Assembly (NCBI GenBank): GCA_027596945.1
Contig: JADGJH010000288.1
Coordinates: 1-22,242, forward strand
Source of the DNA: Physocladia obscura
Taxonomy: Eukaryota > Chytridiomycota > Chytridiomycetes > Chytridiales > Chytriomycetaceae
Reading direction: 5' to 3'
Length of the DNA: 22,242 nucleotides
Below are positions 1 through 9,086 of the stretch, piece after piece. The notes beneath the pieces are model-generated. The model did no database searches. It was not told where the DNA came from and saw only the letters and a program-made list of their open reading frames with translations. How positions within the stretch are numbered: the first letter of the stretch is position 1; the number at the start of each line of letters is the position of its first letter. The position numbers were made by a program, and so were the translations under genes.

Positions 1-379
1 ACAAAGTTTGACAAAACAAATACCTAATGCTTAAATGAAAAAGTACTTTATAAGAATTTCTGATAAGGATTTTGTTTTATTAAGAGAAATTCTAAGAACT
101 TCATGTGGTCTCACAGTGAATTCTCACCAGGAATTCCTTTTTGCAAAATCTTTCCAATATCAAAAGATTCTTTCAATTTACTTTCAAAAACAAATTTTGG
201 AAGAAAAAAGAGGAAAGCTGGTGTCTTCGTTGTTTTATGATTTCCCTTCTATCTATAAAAAATTTGTTTGTCGAACCTTCTGTCATGAACCGACAAGGAA
301 CAATCAAGCGGGTTAGTGAGGAACTGTAGCCGCGATCGATGTAAAATCTGCTCATAACTGTAATGTTTGCAGCTTCTCG
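1..379. other. Left-edge stretch without a supported gene
   Basis: This AT-rich stretch precedes the first recognisable coding exon. A 93-codon open frame at 35-316 on the plus strand starts with ATG, but it shows no domain, no obvious amphipathic or membrane pattern, and no splice link into the transporter. It most likely holds the transporter promoter and 5' UTR, or an upstream non-homologous exon. A tttgcag acceptor-like site at 366-372 lies just before the chosen ATG at 380, so an additional N-terminal exon cannot be excluded. Confidence 0.5.
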
Positions 380-3307
380 ATGTCAAGAAAGTATCCTTCG
401 TTGGCGGTTCGCAAAATCAACACAAGTTTTATCGATCCGTATTTTGAACTTTTTTTTAAATGCATCAGGTATTTGTTTATTGGTCAACGCAATGACGGGT
501 TCCGGAATTCCGTATACACCGTCGTTATTTGCGACGCTAGGAGGAATTCCGCCATTTATCCTCTTTGGGCTTTTTGCAGTCATTTCGGCATTCTCTGTTT
601 TGTTTATTGTTGAAGCAATGCAAGCGATGCCAGGTACTTTTCATCACTCGATTTTGTTGATCACTTATCGGAAAATTTTTAGGGAATAAGCATTTCCAGG
701 GGCAAGTGGAGTTTGCGACGTTAATGCATTTTGTAAATTCAATTCAATCTTCCATTTTCCGCTCAAAATCAATATTCAGTATTTCGGACCTCTCGAACAC
801 GTAATTGGTCAAATATTCATATATGGAGCGATTCAATCGCAAGCAATGAATAATATTGTTTTATCCGCTCAGGTCTGGTCTATTTGTGTGTATGTGTGTT
901 TTTTTTTTGTTTTATTAAAAGCAAAACATCAATCTCAAAAACAAAAGGCATTTGACAACATTTTAGTTGATATTTTCCATAAGTCTTGTGGCGTATCATT
1001 CGCAGGAAATGGACTAGAATTTGGATGGACCTGTTTCGTTGACAATAATTCCACAACTGGATCTCCGTTCGGTTCGCAGCCAATGCTGTTCACTATCGGA
1101 TATCTCATTGTTATTTTGGCTACGATTCCATTTTGTCTCTCTACGATTGACGATAACATTGTTGTTCAAATTGGTATGGCTTAAATCTTAGTGTGTAAAG
1201 TTTAATTAATGAAATTTCTTTTTACTGATCGCTACAGGTTCTTTGGTTCTCACTGTAGTTGTAGCAGCTGAATGGATGGTTGAATCGACATTTTCCTTGG
1301 ACGCTTCACGCGTACCAGTTGCTGCAATGAGTGATGCGATTGGAAACTTGCTTGGCTCAGTGATTCTCAATTTTGCATGTACAGTGTTTGTGCCGACGTT
1401 TATAAATTTCAAGGTAATATTTCTTTTATTATTTTCTTATTATTATTCTTTTTGATCAAACACATTAGGATAAAAGCGTCAGTGTGCAAAAAGTCGTGTG
1501 GACATCAATGGCTATCGCAATCGTCTTGTATGGAGTTTTAGGTTTGTTTCCGGCACTTGCCTATACAGGTCTTAAAGTTGTGGGCTTTTCGGGAAACGCC
1601 GCAAATATTATCCCAATATTTACTGGCCCACAAGGAAAACACGTGGTTGTAAACAAAATATTCTGCTATCTATTTTCAATAGTTATGCTACTACCTGCGA
1701 TTCCAGTGTCATTTATCGTATCGCAGCAAAATATTGAGCAGAATTTCCGGCCAGTTTTGGCGAAGTACAGCAAGTCTGGTGTTTATTTGGTTCGATTTAT
1801 TTGCTACGTGTTGCCATTTGTTGCAACAATTCCAATTCTTACTGGCACTGCATTATCGACGTTTATTAGTTGGACTGGAGTTATTTTTGTCAGTCCAGCA
1901 AATTTTGTTGTTCCTTTTATTATTTATTTGAAATGTATTCATTTCCGTCGGGCGTATAATGACAACAGGGGTCTGCTTATTGAACTTTTTTTAATTTTTC
2001 ATTGCTGAATTTTGTTCATTTTTTAGCTCTCACTCTGAAGCAAACAGAAATTCTGAAACTCGTTGTAAGTCAAATAATTTTTTTGCTTTAAATGAAATAA
2101 AAAAAATAAAAAAACACAGCATCACCAATCATCAACAATAGTCAATTATCTGACAGACAAATCGGAATCAAAGTTTCAAACGGGCGTTTTTGCACAAATA
2201 AGACGCGCCGTAACAACAATGGGGCGCAAAACTCCGACACCATCACCAATTATTGTAACTGACCAACCGCAAACGTCGAGTCCCACGCAAGTGCCACAAC
2301 AACTGTCATCGACATCGGCAGCACCATCTTTTTTTTCATCTTTAATCAGAAGTCTTGGAAGGAAAGATAACAGTCTGGATGGCTCATTAACCCCACCATT
2401 TCTGACTTTGCCGCCTGTTACACCACTATCTTACCAACCACTTAATTCACTACCAAATACACTTTCACGACCATCAGCGTCGGCATTGCAAACAACACTT
2501 TCGCCACCAAACAACCAAGTACTATCACCACCAAATATTATTATTGAAACGGTGCCAAGCAGCCCAAAACTATTAACAAGTCCAGGACACTCATTTCTTA
2601 CTGGTGTTAGCTCAGCAGTCAACTACAACTACAATGATAACACTAATACTAGCATACAGATCGGTTCACGACTCGAACCGACTGAAGACGTATCAGAGTT
2701 CTGGCTGCACGAACCGGTGCCTGATCCGATCGAAGAAGATGCGCTTAGTGGTGTTAGCAGCGCACGAACTCCAACAATGCGTGGAATGATTGATGGTGGG
2801 GCAATCGCGCTCAGAACTTTGTCGCGGTTCGGAACAGATAGGCTTTCAAAAAGATCTTTTGGAACATTTTCGAGAAGCAGCGCAGTGGCAGGGGGCGGCA
2901 GTGTTGGCAATGGAAATGGGCCTAGCCGTATTGATGAAGAAGCGGAAGACAATTTGTTGCGCCAAGAAAGTGGAGCTAGCGGTAGCAGCAGCAACAGTGG
3001 CAGTGGAGTCAAGTTTGATGGTGTCGAAGATGGTGATAATGATGGCAATGATGGCGATGACGGATTGCTGGACGTGACACATATGAGCGTGAAGCCACAG
3101 CGGCAGACGACAAATGCGAGAAATCTTGCCAGACATGGAACTGTCATGCCTATCAACGATGAGTTTGTATCTACAACGTTTCGTGCAATTCCGCAGTGGA
3201 TTCCCATTCCGGGAAGGATGTTAGCAACAGGGCTGCTTGTTGTGACAACGTTTATGTCTATAACTGTTATTATTCTTCAAATTTTAAGTGTGAGTGGGGT
3301 TAGCTAA
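380..3307 (+). CDS. Transmembrane amino-acid transporter (AAAP/AVT-like), 827 aa
   Basis: Probable amino-acid/proton transporter of the AAAP family (fungal AVT type), likely in the vacuolar or plasma membrane. Proposed exons: 380-425, 469-633, 683-732, 780-872, 948-1173, 1238-1413, 1469-1970, 2027-2064, 2120-3307; the phases close to exactly 828 codons. The first helix carries NAMTGSGIPYTPSLF (about residues 20-34), followed by the EAMQAMPGNKHFQGQVEF segment and FGPLEHVIGQ; this resembles a fungal AAAP subgroup from memory. Exons 5-7 supply about seven more hydrophobic helices. Exon 9 encodes about 320 residues rich in S, T, P, N and G, then RAIPQW (about 787) and a final helix at about 798-822. 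The N-terminus is the weakest part: the first intron (426-468) has a gttt donor and the ATG could lie further upstream. Family is confident; substrate is not visible. Confidence 0.82.
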
Positions 3308-3426
3308 GGTTGTCTGAAAAAAAAATGTGTTATTTTTCCTACATGTCGTTTCACTTTGGGATTGGACCAGCCAAACAGTGCAGCAGGAGTTTATTATGGT
3401 CACCAGCAACGGGAATAGCATCGCCA

Positions 3427-4288
3427 ATGACAACAACTGTGCCAAAGCTCAGCATATTGTTCCGCACGACACGAATGCAAGCATCAGTAACAGGAGCATC
3501 ACAAACACAAACAGCATTTTCATACAACGAACTGACGCCAGCACCGCCGGCCGGATCGACAATAATTTACATGGGCGCAATGGGCAAAGCAATTCAGATG
3601 TTGAAGCGTGTTAGCATCATGTCGCTAGCCTCCGCCTGGGCCGCAACTCCGCTCTTTGCATACACGGCAATGACAGGAATTGGATCGGGCAGCGGTGGCG
3701 CGTCCACAAATGCTGCAATTGTCGTGATGACGGGAGGTATCGAATATCAGCAATTCTTTTGAATTTTCCTCACAATAGTTATAATGCTTGTCAGGTATTG
3801 TCCTCTCGTCGCTGTCAACGTCCGTCATCCAATGGGCATGTAAGCCGTACGTAACCGCCATTGCAAGCACAAGCCGCGCCACTCAATCAAATACAATAAA
3901 TCCAAACGAGCAGCAGCTGGCCATCACACGCATTGGACTTTTCGGAACACCATACACTGTTACAATTGCAGCATCGGATTTGCGGCCAGCAAAAGGCCGA
4001 CTTTTCGCAACATGGCAAACCAATGCAAAAACTGAAGAATTGCTAGAACAAAAAGGCAGGAAAAACGCGAAACGCGACTTTTTTTTTGTACATGCTGATA
4101 GTGTGGAGAATGATTCGGAGGCGGGACGGCTGATTGACGAAGTTGTGAAGCGCGAAGCTGATCTTGTTCTTGCGGGCGTCGAAAGCATTGCCGAAGCGGC
4201 CGCAAATAATCTTGCCGGATCCCAGCTAAAGGAAGACTGGGATCAGGTGGTTTCCCGATTGAGATCTCAGCAATCCACAAAAAAATAA
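3427..4288 (+). CDS. TMEM70-like mitochondrial assembly factor, 267 aa
   Basis: Resembles the TMEM70/TMEM186/TMEM223 family of inner mitochondrial membrane proteins, which in animals help assemble ATP synthase and complex I. Exons 3427-3736 and 3795-4288; the join restores VVMTGGIVLSS. Visible features: an N-terminus with no acidic residue and several R/K/S/T (a plausible targeting peptide), IYMGAMGKAIQMLKRVS at about 47-63, two hydrophobic helices forming a hairpin (about 60-82 and 90-120), then the post-membrane pattern ITRIGLFGTPYTVTI followed by FATWQT and FFVHADS. The length matches human TMEM70 (about 260). An in-frame ATG at 3325 would give 301 aa and also lacks acidic residues, but it would start only 17 bp after the transporter stop; I chose 3427 for that reason. 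The assignment is from recalled pattern similarity. Confidence 0.72.
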
Positions 4289-4296
4289 AAAATAAA
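4284..4296 (+). terminator. Double AATAAA poly(A)-signal-like motif overlapping a stop and abutting the next ATG
   Basis: AATAAA occurs at 4284-4289, overlapping the TAA stop of the TMEM70-like gene, and again at 4291-4296, directly before the ATG of the next gene. If these serve the upstream transcript, its cleavage site lies inside the downstream coding region. The motif is simple A-rich sequence and could be coincidental. Confidence 0.35.
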
Positions 4297-5487
4297 ATGT
4301 CAAGTACTGTTGCACAGATTGAACAACTGATTGACAGCGATGATGTATCACCGGAAACAGCATCCAAAATATCCGAGTGCGTCACTCTTTCATCGTCCCA
4401 AAACAACGCTGTGCAATAGCGTTGTCCACATACTCCGGGATTAACACAACCAACATCCATCATAGCCTCCTGGACTCGTTGCGAGCTTCGATGCTCGACG
4501 TGCGACGCCAAATATTTTCTGCCGTATCAGCCGATGTGAACTCTTCCAAAGAAAAAAACAAAGCAGCGGAGGGTCTTCTCGTGAGCGAGGTCCTTTTGTC
4601 TCCCATAACCAATAATTATGAAAACTCTAAACAATATTTCACAATAGGAAATACTCGCACTCAAAGCAGCAAAACTGAAGCTCGAGCAAAAACTCGCCTC
4701 CCACAAAATCCTTTTGACAAATCTCTACGCACAACTCGATTCACAATTGTCCACTAGTTCACGTCTCCTCGACCGTTCCATTCACTCTGAAGCGGCAAAA
4801 CAATCAATCGAAGACCTCGTGAAAGCCCAAAACGCGCTCGTTCTCGCTATATCCAATAGCAAGAATGTTGAAAACTCCATTATCAACAACAACGATCAAT
4901 CACCACTGCCAAACACTTCTAATATTTCTCCTACTTCTGCTCTAGAAAGCAACGAACTCATTACTACTTCTGTTCTGGAAATTGACGATGATTCGGATCT
5001 TGAAGGTGATCTGGACGAAGAAATAGATCCAGAAGATCCGGGTGCCAGTAGCGCCGGGTCGGATGAGTTGGTGCAAACAAACGAAACTGTTTCGCGTGCC
5101 CAGTCCGTTACAACCGCTGAATCTATCACTGGAATCGAACATATAACCACGCTTAATCTTCCTGACATAATTCTTGCCGATGGTGATGCTGATGCTACCA
5201 GTGATATTGTTGGTGATTCTGGGATCGGCGGAACTCTTCTCAATGATTTTGCAAATGATTTAATGTTTTCAGAGCCAGGATTTGATTTTAACAATAATGG
5301 AGGAGGAGAAACGAACTCTGTTGACGATATTGTGAATGGGTTTGATTTAGGTGGGTTTATGGATAACAATCTTCAAACACACCGTAAAGAAAATGGAGAA
5401 GTAAATACTCCTGACCCAACCAAAGATCCGAATCAATTGAATCAATTAGATGAAGACACAATTGATTTATCTTTGGATGATTTTTGA
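4297..5487 (+). CDS. Coiled-coil protein with acidic C-terminal tail, unknown function, 344 aa
   Basis: I do not recognise this family. Exons 4297-4376, 4466-4580 and 4648-5487 join in phase to 345 codons. The first about 150 residues are charged and helical with heptad-like leucines: IEQLIDSDDVSPETASKISDLL, LRASMLDVRRQIFSAV, then EILALKAAKLKLEQKLASHK. They resemble the coiled-coil arm of a subunit in a larger complex. The remaining about 190 residues are disordered and acidic (D/E/S/N-rich, for example DDDSDLEGDLDEEIDPED) and end in DTIDLSLDDF, a short acidic-hydrophobic motif of the kind found in activation domains or adaptor-binding tails. The start codon is only 8 bp after the upstream stop. 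A later in-frame Met in exon 2 (SMLDVRR) is an alternative start, but the first exon continues the helix convincingly. The gene converges with the next one (83 bp between stops). Confidence 0.7.
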
Positions 5488-5570
5488 TAATATAATTGCT
5501 TACATATGCACCTTTTTCATCGGCAAATAATATAAGGATGAAAAGAAAAAAGGAAAGAAAAAGAGACATA

Positions 5571-6440
5571 TCATTCCTCTTTCGCAGCAGCAAAGCTGTT
5601 ATCACCCCAAATAGCATCCGTAACTGCCCCAACAAAGTTCGGGAAAAAAAACCAACTTTTTTTAAAATATTCCTCAGCTCCGTCCTTCTTTCTCAAGGAC
5701 TCGTCTTTCCGCAACATACCATGAATAAACAAAGCTGCCATAGTTGAAGCTGGAAAAAGCCACGGAAACCAGTGCTGCGACATGAGGAAATACGACGAAT
5801 ACAGCATCGTTTCGCCCAAATAATTAGTGTTTCTTGAACGTGCCAACCAACCATCACTGATCAACCCTTTCTTGTACTTAAGCTGAAAGTATCGCTGTGT
5901 GTCTGTGACCATCATTAAAACAATTCCAGCAGTATGCAAGAAAAGACAACTGGCCGCATAGCACGGCGAAACTTGGACGTGGTGCGAGATTGTCAAGTAC
6001 CCAGCTGACCAATATGTGAGCATGACTGCTGACGTCATAATGGTGCATTCGATAGGTTGTTTGCGTTGCCATTGTGGATCTATTCGTATGTGTGAAAAAA
6101 AGATTTCATATTCTGCGGTTTGAAACGAGGAAAACCTGGGCAAATTGCTTCTTTGACGAGCCAAAAAATTCCGTAAGTTCCATGCATTGAGGTATAGACG
6201 GACGCTGTCCAGCCAAAATTATTGTGGTATGCCATGAGTCCAACCATCACAGGAAGTGTCAGGCCTTTAAACGAATTGATAACATAACGGATAGGCCGCA
6301 CCTTCCTATTTTCGCCACCAAATCCATCGTACATGATGAAGTCTGGAAGCTTCAATAGCGATCTATGTAAGAGAAAATACAGCGATATATTCTTGTCATT
6401 TAGCTTCCAGCAACCATCTCCCATACCTGAACAGCGACAT
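5571..6440 (-). CDS. DUF1295 / steroid 5-alpha-reductase-like membrane protein, 249 aa
   Basis: Multi-pass membrane protein related to the DUF1295/3-oxo-5-alpha-steroid 4-dehydrogenase C-terminal superfamily, which also includes isoprenylcysteine methyltransferases; members are usually ER enzymes acting on lipids or prenyl groups. Exons on the minus strand: 6440-6427, 6362-6136, 6079-5571. The 14-nt first exon gives MSLFR and joins to SLLKLPDFIMYDGF; the second join restores CP|DPQWQRK, typical of the family. Signature: DTQRYFQLKYKKGLISDGW (140-158) and SRNTNYLGE (162-170), where most relatives have RNPNYLGE, so a Pro is replaced by Thr at 165. About five to six hydrophobic segments are visible, and the C-terminus has the usual basic run (RKDESLRKKDGAEEYFKKS). 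The open frame starting at 6424 (MGDGCW) reads intron sequence. Substrate unknown. Confidence 0.8.
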
Positions 6441-6632
6441 TTTTTGTTAACTTTTTAAAAAAAATTTCAATTTATCAATTTCAAATTTTTGTTTCAGGTT
6501 TCATTTCGAAAATGCGAAGTAATAACAGTAAAACTTGATTTTCCATATTATTTTAACTTATGTCAACAATAACTAACCAACTAAGTTGCTTCCCCCCTCT
6601 CTTTTTTTAATTTTTTTTTTTATGATTACTTG

Positions 6633-8689
6633 CTAGGTCGTGATGTCTGAATCTGAATCTGTTTCCTGTGGTATCCACGGCGCCGCTAGCATCATCACAA
6701 CAGGAAACGGTATTAACCACAGAAACGCAATCCTAAAGGAGCTATTAAACATAACCAACACATTCATGCGTGCAGTGTCAAAAATTTCAACCAGTGTATT
6801 ATTTCCTGATTGAACAGCATTAAGCGATGCAATATCAAACGAATTAATTGTGACAAATATATCAACAACATCCACGGTTATATTTTGCAATGCGAGTATT
6901 TTGACGGCGTCAGTATATACGGGTGATAGTGTATCAATACTTTTTAGAATTTCATTTTTGACAATTGTTCCTGTCATTGCGATGCTGATGGCACTGTGTT
7001 TTTTGCTGTTTTCAGAAAACATGAATTTATCACTTTTCGCTAACGTACCTGCCCAGCATCACAAAACCAAGTGCGAGAGCACTCAGTTTTTTACTGGTTC
7101 TTGGTTGCAAAACACCTTCTGCAGATTTAGTCCGGGCAAATGCACCAATCCCACCTCCAAAGCCAAACACAAACATATTTCCAATTCTCTCTGTAACACT
7201 TGACTGGTCATCCATGAGCGATATTAAAACTAAGCCTCCTATCAGAATTGCTGGGCCGAAATAATAAAATATGAGATGATTTTCTGTCAGAGAACCATTA
7301 GAATGTTTATAAACAAACAAATAAAAATGAACAAGATTAACTCACCATATTTACTAATGTACCACTTTGCAAGAACAACGGCACAAAACAACCCCACAAG
7401 CATCGGAATAATGAAGACTCCAGCAAGCAGCGATGAATCATTGAAATTAAATTGGAAAAATAATCTAGTAAGACCAAAAATGAATACACAGAACAAAAAT
7501 AAAAACAAGACACAAAACACAACTCACGCAATAAAATAGATGCCCGAAATAGTAACAGCACCTGCACATAACGCCGTAATACATATTGCAATAACACCCT
7601 GATTCCTCATCATAGCAAACGGAATAATCGGATCTTTCGTGCCAGACCGAGTCTCAACCAAATAAAACACACATATCAGCAGCGGAGTCATAATAAACAG
7701 TGATATCACTTGCGGCGACTTCCACGGCGAATTTATGCTCCCCCCGAGCTGTATTGCGCTGAGAAGTGTGCATTGCGCCGCCACTAGTAACACCATGCCG
7801 AACCAATCTACAGTGTACATCGTCAACCGCTCCGATTCAGGAGTTGTTTGCGGGAATGGGTATAGAAACAAGTATATAATGAGTTTGCATATGAACCCGA
7901 CCGGTATTGACATAAAGAAGCAAAGCCTCCACGTCACATGATCGCTGAACACACCTTTTTTTTCCAGTCAACACAGAACAACAGAAAAAAAATTAAGATA
8001 CAAACCTCCAAGAGATGGAACTGCAATCGCAGAAATACCCAAAATCCAACCAGTAAACCCGCCAAAAATTGATCCCGTCTCATAATACATGAGGATATCG
8101 TCCTGAAACGAAATGATATTCGGGGTAATCAAAAAGTACATTGAAATTATTCCACCGCCACCAAGTCCAGAGACAATGCGGCCTAAGATGAGCATTTGCA
8201 TCGACTGTGCAAGACCACATATTAATGAACCCACGTCATATATTCCAAGCGCAAGAATCAGCGCGAATCGGGGTCCCAAAATATCGAAAAAATTGCTGTA
8301 TGCAAGTAGCATTGGTAGAAGGCCTACACATAGCAGAGGGACAGTTTTTTAGAAACGAAAAAAAAAAGTACAAAAAAAAGGTTCAGAGTTTCTCAACCAA
8401 TCAAATATCCAGAACCAATCCATGAAACAAGGTCATCATTTGACAGATCCAAGACTATCGATTTCAGAGCTGAAGAAACGAGAATCTGAAACAGTTAAGA
8501 GAGAAAGAATGAGCGTGTTCCTTTTTTTTTGATTACAAATACTGCGAAATTAGTAGAGACCTGATCCAAAGTCGCGAGAAGAATGGCAAAGAGAAGACTG
8601 CATTGAAGAAGATAAAATGTTCGCCGTGAAACTACCAGCTTTCCCTTCATAAATTCTGGATCCAATGCAGGTTCTGCCACTTCATCCAT
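6633..8689 (-). CDS. MFS transporter, DHA2-like (14-TM) drug/H+ antiporter, 558 aa
   Basis: Major facilitator superfamily exporter of the fungal DHA2 type, predicted in plasma or vacuolar membrane. Seven exons on the minus strand: 8689-8561, 8485-8398, 8323-8006, 7954-7528, 7464-7346, 7283-7049, 6993-6633; phases close to exactly 559 codons. Landmarks: TLDQ at the end of TM1 (40-43), WIGSGYLIG, motif A-like NFFDILGPR (83-91, keeping D, G and R), motif B GRIVSGLGGGG (120-130), and VFSDHVTWRLCF after TM6. Motif C reads GISAIAVPSLGG (168-179): the usual Gly-Pro pair is Val-Pro. The conserved basic RGK(Y) loop before TM5 is replaced by FQDDILMYY (145-153). These changes suggest altered energetics or a divergent subgroup. 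It is probably functional, since every exon stays open. Substrate cannot be read. Confidence 0.87.
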
Positions 8690-9086
8690 TGTGCGCAGTG
8701 AATTTGAAAAGAAAAAATATTTCTGTCACGAAGACAATGATTGATGACAAATCCTGCGAGACAAATTCGAAAAAGATTTGATGACAAATCGAGACAAATT
8801 ATATCAAACTATTCACTTCCACTTTTCGGTGTAAACTTTTTAAAAAGGCACGCAAAAGACAAGAAAGAGAAAAAGAAAGAATAACCATAAAAATGGGGAA
8901 GAAACCGCCCAGCTAACACAGCTAATACTACTGCTGCAAAAAACAACATTTTCTCACAAATTGACCCCAAACTCATGAAAAAGATTTAATATTCAAATAT
9001 TCAAAAGAGAGTAATAGACAAAAAAGAAAAGGAAAAAAAGGACGAAGGAGACCCAAAAAACCAAAAACCAAAATCAAAAAAAAAAC
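8690..9086. other. Gene-free A-rich spacer: MFS 5' flank and PX-gene upstream boundary
   Basis: No coding exon was found. The part next to 8689 should hold the MFS promoter and 5' UTR (read on the minus strand) and contains the GACAAAT repeat cluster listed separately. The part from about 8960 to 9086 is an A-rich plus strand (T-rich on the minus strand) downstream of the PX-domain gene stop and is most likely its 3' UTR and poly(A) region. Confidence 0.6.
8741..8800 (-). repeat. Four-copy GACAAAT direct-repeat cluster upstream of the MFS gene
   Basis: GACAAAT occurs at 8746-8752, 8760-8766, 8783-8789 and 8793-8799. The outer unit TTGATGACAAATC is exactly repeated at 8741-8753 and 8778-8790, each followed by GAGACAAATT. 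On the gene's strand the core is ATTTGTC. The cluster lies about 52-111 bp upstream of the MFS start codon, where a regulator binding site would sit. It could also be a recent small duplication in simple sequence. Confidence 0.55.

Noticed and set aside
35..316. 93-codon ATG open frame at the left edge
   Set aside because: No domain, unconvincing composition, and no splice link to the transporter; overlapping frames of similar length occur on both strands.
2629..3207. 192-codon minus-strand open frame
   Set aside because: It is antisense to the Ser/Gly/Asp-rich transporter loop; low-complexity triplets keep the reverse strand free of stops.
2219..3307. Separate gene starting at ATG 2219
   Set aside because: The reading frame is open upstream to an in-phase acceptor at 2119, and the final helix RAIPQW... 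completes the transporter fold.
5571..6079. Isoprenylcysteine methyltransferase as the specific identity
   Set aside because: The fold is shared, but DTQRYFQLKY and RNTNYLGE fit the DUF1295/steroid-reductase side better; a precise enzyme name is not supported.
6424..6440. MGDGCW start for the DUF1295-like protein
   Set aside because: It reads through a gtatgg...catag intron; the 14-nt exon gives a better N-terminus.
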